A DNA stretch of 32,493 bases, taken from assembly GCF_004341365.1 (NCBI RefSeq), contig NZ_SLXH01000036.1:1-32493 (forward strand). Reading direction: 5' to 3'. The translations under genes and the position numbers were made by a program. Under the pieces are notes generated by a model, which was not told where the DNA came from, ran no database searches, and worked only from the letters and a program-made list of their open reading frames with translations. Below are positions 16,065 to 24,205 of this stretch, piece after piece (positions within the stretch are counted from its first letter, which is position 1; the number at the start of each line of letters is the position of its first letter). Source of the DNA: Simplicispira metamorpha (GTDB lineage: Bacteria; Pseudomonadota; Gammaproteobacteria; Burkholderiales; Burkholderiaceae_C).

Positions 16065-17218
16065 ACTTCCAACTGAGTGAAGACCAGCGCGCGTTTGCCG
16101 ACATGGCCAGCGGCCTGTTTGCCGACTACTGCGGCGATGAGCAACTGCGCGAGCACGACGCCTCGGGCGCGCCGTTCATGCAGGCGCTGTGGCAGCAATG
16201 CGTGGCTGCGGGCCTGCACACCATCCTGGTGCCCGAGGCCCAGGGTGGCCTGGGTCTGGGCATGACCGAGCTGATGGCCGTTCTGGAGCAGCAAGGCCGC
16301 GCACTGGCGCTGGTGCCGCTGTGGGAAACGCAACTGGCCGTGGCCGCGCTGGCCCGGTTTGCCCCGGCGGCGTTGCCGCAGGTGCTGGACGAGGCGCTGT
16401 CGGGCGGGGCACCGCTGGCGCTGTCGCTGGCGGGGCTGGCGCAATCGCGCGGCCCCTCGCTGCACCTGGAGCACACCGAGGGCGGCTGGACGCTGCGCGG
16501 CCAGGCCCACGCCGTGCCGCTGGGCGGCCAGGCCCGCCATGCGCTGCTGCCAGCGCAGGCCAGCGACGGCCTGCGCCTGGTGCTGGTGGACTTGGCACAG
16601 AGCGGCGTGCAGCGCACCGAGGGCACCAGCCAGCACCACCAGGGGGTGGCCGACCTGGCCTTTGACGCCATCACGCTGTCCGCCGACAACGTGCTGCCCG
16701 TGGCCGCCACGGCCTGGACAGAGCAGCGCGCCATCGCCTGCCTGGCCGCGCTGCAACTGGGCGTGACGCAAGAGCAACTGCGCCGCACCGTCGAATACGT
16801 GAGCGAGCGCCAGCAGTTTGGCCGCGCCATTGGCAGCTTTCAGCTGGTGGCGGGCCAGATGGCCGATGGCTACATCGCCACCGAGGCCCTGCGCACATCG
16901 GTGTGGCAGCTGGTGTACCGGCTGGACGCCCGCCTGGGCGCCGCGCCGCAGGCCTTTGCCACGCGCACGCTGGCCAACGACACCGGACACCGCACCGGCC
17001 ACATGGCGCAGCACGTACACGGCGGCATTGGCGTAGACACCACCTACCCGATCCACCGCTTTCTTTTCTGGAGCCGCGCGCTCGGCACTGCGCTGGGCGG
17101 CACCGAACACCACCTGGCCCGGCTGGGCGACTGGCTGGCCGACAACGACACATTGGGATGGAAATATGACGCTGCCGAAGACAACACCCCCGAGGAGGCC
17201 CGCCATGGCGCAGTTTGA
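16061..17218 (+). CDS. Acyl-CoA dehydrogenase subunit, half-site type (side-chain pair 1)
   Basis: A 385-residue acyl-CoA dehydrogenase-like protein. The C-terminal helical domain keeps the FAD-contact motif HVHGGIGVDTTYP, but the middle domain lacks the usual SE-x2-AGSD and NG-x-K-x-W-x-S motifs. This pattern is known for heteromeric alpha2beta2 steroid acyl-CoA dehydrogenases such as ChsE1-ChsE2, in which two different subunits share each active site. The likely partner is the protein at 18839, which has the complementary motifs. A good Shine-Dalgarno (AAGGAG) lies inside the end of the preceding gene. The pair would dehydrogenate the C22 side-chain CoA ester before the ChsH-type hydratase. 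The family is secure; the pairing is inferred. Confidence 0.83.
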   Translation: MNFQLSEDQRAFADMASGLFADYCGDEQLREHDASGAPFMQALWQQCVAAGLHTILVPEAQGGLGLGMTELMAVLEQQGRALALVPLWETQLAVAALARFAPAALPQVLDEALSGGAPLALSLAGLAQSRGPSLHLEHTEGGWTLRGQAHAVPLGGQARHALLPAQASDGLRLVLVDLAQSGVQRTEGTSQHHQGVADLAFDAITLSADNVLPVAATAWTEQRAIACLAALQLGVTQEQLRRTVEYVSERQQFGRAIGSFQLVAGQMADGYIATEALRTSVWQLVYRLDARLGAAPQAFATRTLANDTGHRTGHMAQHVHGGIGVDTTYPIHRFLFWSRALGTALGGTEHHLARLGDWLADNDTLGWKYDAAEDNTPEEARHGAV

Positions 17219-17609
17219 CGACATTCAGCCCGGCGCAGAGCTGCCCGCGCTGACCGTCCCGGTGACGGTGGCGCTGGTGACCGGCGGCGCCATTGCCACG
17301 CGCGACTACTTTCCGGGCCACCACGACCTGGAGGCCGCGCGCGCACTGGGCTCGCCGCACATCTTCATGAACATCCTCACCACCAACGGGCTGGTGCAGC
17401 GCTTCGTCGAAGACTGGGCAGGCCCGCAGGCCCGGTTGTGCGATCTGAAGATCAAGCTGGGCATGCCCAACTACCCCGGCGACACGATGACGCTGACCGG
17501 CGCCGTGACCGACAAGCGTGCCTCTGACCGCACGGTCGAAGTCACGCTCAAGGGCGCCAACTCCATGGGCAACCACGTCACCGGCACGGTGCGCGTGTGC
17601 CTGCCTTGA
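17205..17609 (+). CDS. Steroid enoyl-CoA hydratase subunit, single MaoC domain (ChsH1-like)
   Basis: A 134-residue hot-dog protein, close in length to mycobacterial ChsH1. The segment TRDYFPGHHDLEAARALGSP (about 40-59) is typical of igr-operon MaoC proteins and carries a hydratase-like Asp/His cluster, followed by IFMNILTTNGLVQRF. It should form the catalytic half of a heteromeric hydratase with the hot-dog domain of the 15087 product. The ATG at 17205 follows GAGGAG by seven bases; an upstream ATG at 17166 would add 13 atypical residues. It overlaps the end of the acyl-CoA dehydrogenase gene by 14 bases. Confidence 0.86.
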   Translation: MAQFDDIQPGAELPALTVPVTVALVTGGAIATRDYFPGHHDLEAARALGSPHIFMNILTTNGLVQRFVEDWAGPQARLCDLKIKLGMPNYPGDTMTLTGAVTDKRASDRTVEVTLKGANSMGNHVTGTVRVCLP

Positions 17610-17637
17610 TGCCGCACTGCCAGGAGCACCCCCTTCC

Positions 17638-18816
17638 ATGAACGATTTTTCTATTTCCGGTCGCGCCTCCATCGTGGGTTTGGGCGCCACTGAATTCTCC
17701 AAAAACTCCGGTCGCACCGAAATACGGCTGGCGATGGAAGCCACGCTGGCGGCGCTGGCCGACGCGGGCATCGACCCCAGCGAGGTGGACGGCTTTTCGT
17801 CGTACACCATCGACAAGGTGCCCGAGTACGAAATCGCCCGCCTGCTGGGCGCCAACAACGTCAAGTTCTTCTCGCAAGTGCCGCATGGCGGCGGCGCGGC
17901 CTGCGCGCCGATCCTGCACGCCGCCATGGCAGTGGCCACCGGCATCGCCAAGACGGTGGTGGTGTACCGCGCCATGAACGAGCGCAGCTGGTACCGCTTT
18001 GGCAACGGCAACTACGGCTTTGGCTCCTCGCCGATTGTCGAGAACGTCAACTACGGCTGGTACATGCCTTATGGCTTTCACACGCCCGCAGCCTGGGTCG
18101 GCATGTTCGCCCAGCGCTACATGCACACCTACGGCGCCACCAGCGAGGACTTTGGCCGCGTGGCCGTGGCGGCGCGCGACTTTGCCGCCACCAACCCGGC
18201 TGCTTTCTTCCATGGCAAGCCGATCACGCTGCAAGAGCACCAGGCTTCGCGCTGGATCTGCGAGCCGCTGCACCTGCTGGACTGCTGCCAGGAGTCCGAT
18301 GGCGCCGTTGCCATGGTGATCACGTCCAGCGAGCGGGCACGCGACCTCCTGCAAAAGCCGGTGGTCATCAAGGGCGCTGCCCAGGGCCTGAGCGACGGCC
18401 AGCAGATCATGACCTCCTACTTTCGCAAGGACATCACTGGCCTGCCGGAGATGGGCCTGGTCGCCCAGCAGCTCTGGCAGCAAAGCGGCCTGAGCGCCCA
18501 AGACATCCAGACGGCGGTGATCTACGACCACTTCACCCCCTTCGTGCTGCCGCAGCTGGAGGAGTTCGGCTTTTGCAAGCGCGGCGAAGCGAAGGACTTC
18601 GTGCGTGCCGGCGAGCACGCACGCGGCGGCAAGCTGCCCATCAACACCCACGGCGGCCAGCTGGGCGAGGCCTACATCCACGGCATGAACGGCGTGGCCG
18701 AGGCGGTGCGCCAGGTGCGCGGCAGCGCTGCCAACCAGGTGGACAACGTACACAACGTGCTGGTGACAGCGGGCACCGGCGTGCCCACCAGCGGCCTGAT
18801 TCTGGGCGACGCCTGA
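17638..18816 (+). CDS. Steroid side-chain aldolase, thiolase-fold lipid-transfer-protein family (Ltp2-like)
   Basis: A 392-residue thiolase-like protein of the SCP-x/Ltp2 group. It has blocks such as GLGATEFSKNSGR, HGGGAACAPILHAAMAVATG, YDHFTPFVLPQLEEFGF and NTHGGQLGEAYIHGMNG. Its place directly after the MaoC subunits matches the igr operon, where Ltp2 with ChsH2 performs a retro-aldol cleavage that releases propanoyl-CoA and leaves the C17 ketone. Tyrosines, including that of the YDHF block, are the catalytic type expected, rather than thiolase cysteines. In bile-acid-degrading Pseudomonas related aldolases (Sal proteins) do comparable work. The ATG at 17638 is 28 bases after the previous stop, and the N terminus MNDFSISGRASIVG fits the family. 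Confidence 0.87.
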   Translation: MNDFSISGRASIVGLGATEFSKNSGRTEIRLAMEATLAALADAGIDPSEVDGFSSYTIDKVPEYEIARLLGANNVKFFSQVPHGGGAACAPILHAAMAVATGIAKTVVVYRAMNERSWYRFGNGNYGFGSSPIVENVNYGWYMPYGFHTPAAWVGMFAQRYMHTYGATSEDFGRVAVAARDFAATNPAAFFHGKPITLQEHQASRWICEPLHLLDCCQESDGAVAMVITSSERARDLLQKPVVIKGAAQGLSDGQQIMTSYFRKDITGLPEMGLVAQQLWQQSGLSAQDIQTAVIYDHFTPFVLPQLEEFGFCKRGEAKDFVRAGEHARGGKLPINTHGGQLGEAYIHGMNGVAEAVRQVRGSAANQVDNVHNVLVTAGTGVPTSGLILGDA

Positions 18817-18838
18817 CGCCAGGCAAGGAGACCACAGC

Positions 18839-20020
18839 ATGTTCATTGACCTGACCCCCGAGCAACACCGCCTGCGCTTGCAGGTGCGCGACTACTTCAA
18901 CACGCTGATGACGCCCGAGCTGCGCCTGGAGCTGCGCGGCGCCGAAGGCGGCGACACCTACCGCAACACCATCCGCCAGATGGGGCGCGACGGCTGGCTG
19001 GCCGTGGGCTGGCCCAAGGAGCACGGCGGCCAGGGCCTGAGCGCTACCGAGCAGCTGATCTTTTTTGAAGAAGCCAACATTGCCGGTGCGCCGCTGCCCT
19101 TCGTGACCATCAGCACCGTCGGGCCCGCCCTGATGGAAAACGGCACGCAGGCGCAAAAAGAGCGCTTCCTGCCCGGCATCGCCGCAGGCGAGATCATTTT
19201 CGCCATCGGTTATTCCGAGCAGCAGGCCGGCTCTGACCTGGCCACGCTCAAGACGCAGGCCCGGCTGGAGGGCGACTTGCAGACCGGCCAATTCATCGTC
19301 AACGGCGCCAAGCTGTGGACGTCGGGCATCGAGTCGGCCGACCATGTCTGGCTGGCGGCGCGCACCAGCCCCGAGCTGGCGCGCCACAAAGGCATCTCCA
19401 TCCTGATTCTGGATACCGATGCGCCGGGTTTTTCGCACACGCTGATCCAGACCGTGGGCAACTTCACGGCGGCCACCTACTACGACAACGTGGCCGTGCC
19501 CGCCGACCGCCTGGTGGGCGAGTTGCATGGCGGCTGGAAGCTCATCACCGCCCAGCTCAACCACGAGCGCTTGGGCCTGGGGTCGTGGTCGGACAAGGTG
19601 TTTGGCCCGTTTGGCCGGGTGCTGCAATGGGCCAAGGCGCGCGATGAGCAGGGCCACCGCGCGGTGGACCAGCCCTGGGTGCGGCGCGCACTGGCCGAGT
19701 GCTATGCCCGCATGGAGGCCATGCGCCTCATCAACTTCCGCATCGCCGCCGACCTGGAAGCCGGCGGCATGGACGTGGCCCTGGCCTCGACCACCAAGGT
19801 CTATGGCTCCGAAGGCGTGCTGGAGATATTGCGCCGGCTGATGGACATCGTCGGCGCCAGCGCGCTGGTGCGTGCGGGCTCCAGCGCGGCGCTGCTGATG
19901 GGCGAGCTGGAGTACGAAATCCGGGCCAGCACCATCAACACCTTTGGTGGCGGCACCAACGAACTGCAGCGCGAGCTGATTGCCCAGTTCGGCTTGAAGA
20001 TGCCGCGCCCGGCGCGCTGA
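18839..20020 (+). CDS. Acyl-CoA dehydrogenase subunit with complete middle domain (side-chain pair 1)
   Basis: A 393-residue acyl-CoA dehydrogenase with intact FAD and substrate motifs: GYSEQQAGSDLATLKT (about 123-138), FIVNGAKLWTSG and the C-terminal TFGGGTNELQREL. It lacks the HGGIG motif kept by the 16061 product, so the two look complementary, like ChsE2 and ChsE1. Together they would desaturate a side-chain acyl-CoA and pass electrons to ETF, encoded at the right end of the window. AAGGAG precedes the ATG by eight bases. A homodimeric enzyme cannot be excluded from sequence. Confidence 0.85.
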   Translation: MFIDLTPEQHRLRLQVRDYFNTLMTPELRLELRGAEGGDTYRNTIRQMGRDGWLAVGWPKEHGGQGLSATEQLIFFEEANIAGAPLPFVTISTVGPALMENGTQAQKERFLPGIAAGEIIFAIGYSEQQAGSDLATLKTQARLEGDLQTGQFIVNGAKLWTSGIESADHVWLAARTSPELARHKGISILILDTDAPGFSHTLIQTVGNFTAATYYDNVAVPADRLVGELHGGWKLITAQLNHERLGLGSWSDKVFGPFGRVLQWAKARDEQGHRAVDQPWVRRALAECYARMEAMRLINFRIAADLEAGGMDVALASTTKVYGSEGVLEILRRLMDIVGASALVRAGSSAALLMGELEYEIRASTINTFGGGTNELQRELIAQFGLKMPRPAR

Positions 20021-20064
20021 AGTCCATCCGCTCAGATACACCACAACGACACTCGGGAGACAGC

Positions 20065-21873
20065 GTGAAAACAGCCCCCATCGTGCCGCGCGAAGTGACG
20101 CAGGCCAAGCTTGACCATCGGACACGGGCGGGCCAGCGCCACCGTGCATCACAGACCTACACGGTGGCCGAGCGCGTCGAGGAAAGCGCGGTGCGCTTTG
20201 CCACGCGGCCCTGCATTTTGTATGGCGACATGCGCTACGACTACGCCGCCACCAACCGGCGCGCCAACCAGGTCGCCCACGCGGCGCACGCGCTGGGCGT
20301 GCGCTGCAACGACGTGGTGGCGCTGTGCATGGAAAACCGCCCGGCCTTCCTGTTTGCCTGGCTGGGCCTGGCCAAGGTGGGCGCCCGGGTGGTGTTTCTC
20401 AATACCAACGTCAGCGGCAAGGCCCTGGCGCATGCGCTGCAGGCCACGGGCGCCACGCACGTGGTGGTAGGCGAGGAGTGCCTGGGCCTGTTGGCCGCCA
20501 CCGAGCTGCCGCCGGGCCTGTGCTACTGGCTCTGGCCGGACGCCGAGCGGCCCGCGTCCGCCGCGCTGCGCGCGCGCTGTAGCGTGGACCTGGAGCAGGC
20601 CGCCGGCCAGGCGCCAGAGCACAACCCGCCTGCCGAGTGGCGCAGCGCCCTGGTGGCGGGCGACCCGGCGCTCTACATCTTCACGTCCGGCACCACCGGC
20701 CTGCCCAAGGCCGCCGTCATCAGCCATGCCCGCTGGCTCATCACCGGCGACGTGATGCAGGCCACCATGGACGTGCAGGCGCACGACTGCTTCTATGTTT
20801 TCTTGCCGCTCTACCACGGCGCCGCTTCGCTGTCGGCCGGGGCCACGGCATTCGTCTCGGGTGCCAGCCTGCTGCTGCGGCGCAAGTTCAGCCGCAGCGA
20901 GTTCTGGGCCGATGTGCGCCGCCACCACGTGACGATCTGCCAGTACGTCGGCGAGATCTGCCGCTTCCTGCTGACCGCAGCACCGCAGACCGACGACCAC
21001 GCGCACCCGCTGCGCAAGATGGTGGGCGCGGGCATGGCGCCTGAAGTCTGGGAGCAGTGGGTGCGGCGTTTTGGCGACCAGTTCCAGATCTACGAAGGCT
21101 GGGGCTCGACCGAGGCCAACACCAACACCATCAACCTGGACAACCGCATCGGTTCCTGTGGCCGCGTGCCGTTCTGGGAAAAAACCAACCTGCGCCTGGT
21201 GCGCTACGACATCGACACCGACACCCACCCGCGCGATGAAAACGGCTTCCTGCAGCTGTGCGAGGTGGGTGAGGTGGGGGAGGCCATTGGCATGATCATC
21301 GACATCCCCGACGTCGTGGGCGGGCGTTTTGAGGGCTACACCTCGCCCGAGGCGACAGAAAAGAAAATCCTGCGCAACGTCTTTCGCCCAGGCGATGCCT
21401 GGTGGTCGTCGGGCGACCTGCTGCGCGTGGATGCCGACGGGTATTGCTGGTTTGTCGACCGGATTGGTGACACCTTCCGCTGGAACAGCGAAAACGTCTC
21501 GACCACCGAGGTGGCCGACGCCCTGGGCGACTTTCCGGGGCTGGACGCCATCACCGTCTATGGCGTGAAGGTGCCCGGTGCCGAAGGCCGCGCCGGCATG
21601 GCGGCGCTGGTACTGCAGCCGGGTGCGCCATTCGATCCGGCGGCGTTCTGGGCCTTTGCCCTGGCGCGCCTGCCGCGCTACGCCGCACCGCTGTACCTGC
21701 GCCTGGCCCCCACCACGGACATGACCGGCAACTACAAGCTGCGCAAGGTCGATTTGCAGCGCCAGGGCTACGACACGGCGCAGGTCGCAGACCCTTTGTT
21801 CGTACGCGATGACGCCGCCAAGACCTATGTGCCGCTCCATGCCGCGGTACCGGCGCAAAAGGTGCTGGCATGA
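20065..21873 (+). CDS. FATP-type acyl-CoA synthetase, probable steroid side-chain CoA ligase
   Basis: A 602-residue ligase of the fatty-acid-transport-protein/very-long-chain synthetase branch, which includes mycobacterial FadD17/FadD19 and the human bile acid CoA ligase. The ATP loop IFTSGTTGLPK is at about 205-215; the branch signature FRWNSENVSTTEVAD and the C-terminal GNYKLRKVDLQRQGYD are clear. It probably forms the CoA thioester of a carboxylated steroid side chain, for example a C24 bile acid. It starts with GTG preceded by GGAG, 44 bases after the previous gene, and its stop overlaps the next start (ATGA). The ligase family is secure; the substrate is inferred. Confidence 0.83.
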   Translation: MKTAPIVPREVTQAKLDHRTRAGQRHRASQTYTVAERVEESAVRFATRPCILYGDMRYDYAATNRRANQVAHAAHALGVRCNDVVALCMENRPAFLFAWLGLAKVGARVVFLNTNVSGKALAHALQATGATHVVVGEECLGLLAATELPPGLCYWLWPDAERPASAALRARCSVDLEQAAGQAPEHNPPAEWRSALVAGDPALYIFTSGTTGLPKAAVISHARWLITGDVMQATMDVQAHDCFYVFLPLYHGAASLSAGATAFVSGASLLLRRKFSRSEFWADVRRHHVTICQYVGEICRFLLTAAPQTDDHAHPLRKMVGAGMAPEVWEQWVRRFGDQFQIYEGWGSTEANTNTINLDNRIGSCGRVPFWEKTNLRLVRYDIDTDTHPRDENGFLQLCEVGEVGEAIGMIIDIPDVVGGRFEGYTSPEATEKKILRNVFRPGDAWWSSGDLLRVDADGYCWFVDRIGDTFRWNSENVSTTEVADALGDFPGLDAITVYGVKVPGAEGRAGMAALVLQPGAPFDPAAFWAFALARLPRYAAPLYLRLAPTTDMTGNYKLRKVDLQRQGYDTAQVADPLFVRDDAAKTYVPLHAAVPAQKVLA

Positions 21874-22985
21874 CGCGGCTGAGCGCCCGCGCGGTGCAGG
21901 ACTATCCCTTCAGCGCGCCCGACTGCGACGGCTCGGTGGTCGAAGTGGCGCCAGGCATCCTGTGGGCGCGCATGCCCATGCCGATGGCGCTGGACCACAT
22001 CAACGTCTACCTGCTGCGCGGTGACGACGGCTGGACGCTGATCGACACCGGCCTGAACACGCCAGCCGCCCGCGACTGCTGGGAGCACATTGCTTCCACG
22101 CACCTGCAGGGCCTGCCCATCGTGCGCCTGGTGTGCACGCACATGCACTACGACCATGCGGGCCTGTCCCATTGGCTGTGCGAACGCTTTGGCATTCCGC
22201 TGTACATGACGCACGGCGAATACTTCATGATGCGCACGCTGGCCGAGCCGGTGCCCGACCCGCTGCCGAGTGACCAGGCTGTGTTCTATGCGCGCTCGGG
22301 CATGCCGCCCGAGCGCACCGAACGCATGTGGAAAGCCATGCGCGCCGACCCCTTCATGCCGCCGCAGCCGCAGTCGTTTCACCGGCTGCGCGGCGGCGAC
22401 GACATCACGCTGGGCTCGCGCACCTGGCGCGTGGTCATCGGCGAAGGCCATTCGCCCGAGCACGCCTGCCTGTACTGCGCGCAGGACGAGATCCTGATCG
22501 CTGGCGACCAGTTGCTGCCGCGCATTAGCTCCAATGTGCTGGTCACCAGCATCGAGCCCGAGGCCAACCCGCTGCAACTGTGGCTGGAGTCGCTCACGCG
22601 GCTGGAGCGGCTGGCGCCCGGCACGCTGGTGCTGCCCTCGCACGAGCGGGTGTTTCGCGGCCTGCACCCCCGCACGCAGGAACTGCGCGAACACCACGGC
22701 CAGCAGCTGGGCCAGTTGCGTGACCATCTGGCCGAGCACGGCACCTGCACCGCCTTTGACGCCATGCTGTGCCTGTTTCCGCGCCTGCGCACCCCCGTGG
22801 ACGACATGCTGGCGCTGGGCGAGACCATTGCCCACCTGTCCTGGCTGCGCTACAGCGGTGTGCTGCGGCGCGTGCTGGACGAAGATGGCATCTACCGCTT
22901 TGCGCTGACCGACCCGGCAGCAGCCACGCCACCAGAAACCCCAGAGCCATCCGAAGAGGCAGACATTTCTTATGCAAGACACTGA
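21870..22985 (+). CDS. Metallo-beta-lactamase-fold hydrolase
   Basis: A 371-residue protein with the metal motif THMHYDH (His91, His93, Asp95, His96) and further ligand candidates in GEGHSPEH, IAGDQLL and LPSHERV. It resembles LACTB2-like hydrolases, with a long C-terminal helical part. Its function is unknown. Being sandwiched between a CoA ligase (4-base overlap) and an acyl-CoA dehydrogenase (14-base overlap) points to hydrolysis of a CoA thioester, lactone or other intermediate of side-chain breakdown. The N terminus is unusual in its DCDGSVVEVAPGILWARMP stretch, which sets up the usual first MBL strand. The fold is certain, the substrate unresolved. Confidence 0.85.
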   Translation: MTRLSARAVQDYPFSAPDCDGSVVEVAPGILWARMPMPMALDHINVYLLRGDDGWTLIDTGLNTPAARDCWEHIASTHLQGLPIVRLVCTHMHYDHAGLSHWLCERFGIPLYMTHGEYFMMRTLAEPVPDPLPSDQAVFYARSGMPPERTERMWKAMRADPFMPPQPQSFHRLRGGDDITLGSRTWRVVIGEGHSPEHACLYCAQDEILIAGDQLLPRISSNVLVTSIEPEANPLQLWLESLTRLERLAPGTLVLPSHERVFRGLHPRTQELREHHGQQLGQLRDHLAEHGTCTAFDAMLCLFPRLRTPVDDMLALGETIAHLSWLRYSGVLRRVLDEDGIYRFALTDPAAATPPETPEPSEEADISYARH

Positions 22986-24159
22986 CACATTCCGCGCCGA
23001 CACCCGGGCCTGGCTGCAGGCCAACTGCCCCGAGTCCATGCGCCAGCCGATCACGCCCGATGAGATGGTGTGGAGCGGCTCCAGCGTCCGCTTTGGCAGC
23101 GAAGACCAGCGCCTGTGGTTCGAGCGCATGCGCGACCGGGGCTGGTTTGCGCCCGGCTGGCCCGCCGCGCTGGGCGGTGGCGGCCTGACGCCCCGGCAAG
23201 CCCGCATCGTCGAAGAAGAAATGCTGCGCCTGGGTTGCCGCCAGCCACAGTTCAACCTGGGCGTGTGGATGCTCGGGCCGGTGCTGCTGGAGCTGGGCAC
23301 CGAAGCGCAAAAACAAGAACATTTGGTGCCGATGATGCAGGGGCGCGCCCGCTGGTGCCAGGGCTTCAGCGAGCCCAATGCGGGCTCTGACCTGGCCAGC
23401 CTTAAGACCGCCGCGCGCATCGAGGACAACGGCGACTTCGTCATCAACGGCTCGAAAATCTGGACGTCTTACGGCGACGCCGCCGACTGGATGTACGCCC
23501 TGGTGCGCACCGACCCCACGGCGCGCAAGCAAGAGGGCATCAGCTTCGTGCTGATTGACATGAAGAGCCCTGGCATCACCGTCAAGCCCATCGAGCTGAT
23601 CAGCGGCAAATCCAGCTTTTGCGAGGTGTTCTTTGACGAGGTGCGGGTGCCTGCGCGCCAGCTGGTCGGCCCGCTGCATGGCGGCTGGACGGTGGCCAAG
23701 AAGCTGCTGCAACACGAGCGCGCCGCCATGTCCAAGTTCAGCGAAGGCTCGGCGCCCTCGCACGATGCGCTGGCCGTGGCACGGCCTTATTTGTTTGATG
23801 CAGACGGCACGCTGCTGGAGCCGGTGTGGCGCGACCGCCTGGCCGCGCTGTTGATGGATTCGCAGGCCTTTGGCCTGACGCACCAGCGCGTGCTGGAGCA
23901 GGCCATGGCACGCATGGACGTGAGCGGGCCGTCCTCGATCATGAAGCTGGTGCAGACCGAGCAGGAAGTGGCCAAGTACGAGCTGCTGATGCAGGTCATG
24001 GGCCAGCGCGGCCTGAGCTGGGAGGGCGACGAGTTCAGCAGCCAGGAGCACGACATTGGCCGCCTGTGGCTGCTGTCCAAAACCTACACCATTGCGGGCG
24101 GCAGCAGCGAAGTGCAGCTCAACATCATTGCCAAGCGCGTGCTGGGCCTGCCGGGCTGA
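22972..24159 (+). CDS. Acyl-CoA dehydrogenase subunit with complete middle domain (pair 2)
   Basis: A 395-residue acyl-CoA dehydrogenase with intact GFSEPNAGSDLASLKT, FVINGSKIWTSYGDAADW and C-terminal TIAGGSSEVQLNIIAKRVLG motifs. The adjacent gene at 24206 encodes a subunit with the complementary pattern, so the two probably make a second heteromeric steroid acyl-CoA dehydrogenase, perhaps for a longer side chain than pair 1. The gene begins 14 bases inside the preceding MBL-fold gene in another frame, which implies coupled translation. Electrons would go to ETF. Substrate length cannot be deduced. Confidence 0.86.
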   Translation: MQDTDTFRADTRAWLQANCPESMRQPITPDEMVWSGSSVRFGSEDQRLWFERMRDRGWFAPGWPAALGGGGLTPRQARIVEEEMLRLGCRQPQFNLGVWMLGPVLLELGTEAQKQEHLVPMMQGRARWCQGFSEPNAGSDLASLKTAARIEDNGDFVINGSKIWTSYGDAADWMYALVRTDPTARKQEGISFVLIDMKSPGITVKPIELISGKSSFCEVFFDEVRVPARQLVGPLHGGWTVAKKLLQHERAAMSKFSEGSAPSHDALAVARPYLFDADGTLLEPVWRDRLAALLMDSQAFGLTHQRVLEQAMARMDVSGPSSIMKLVQTEQEVAKYELLMQVMGQRGLSWEGDEFSSQEHDIGRLWLLSKTYTIAGGSSEVQLNIIAKRVLGLPG

Positions 24160-24205
24160 TGCCTTGCCACCCCCGCGCAGACGACACAACACACGGAGAC
24201 GCAGC

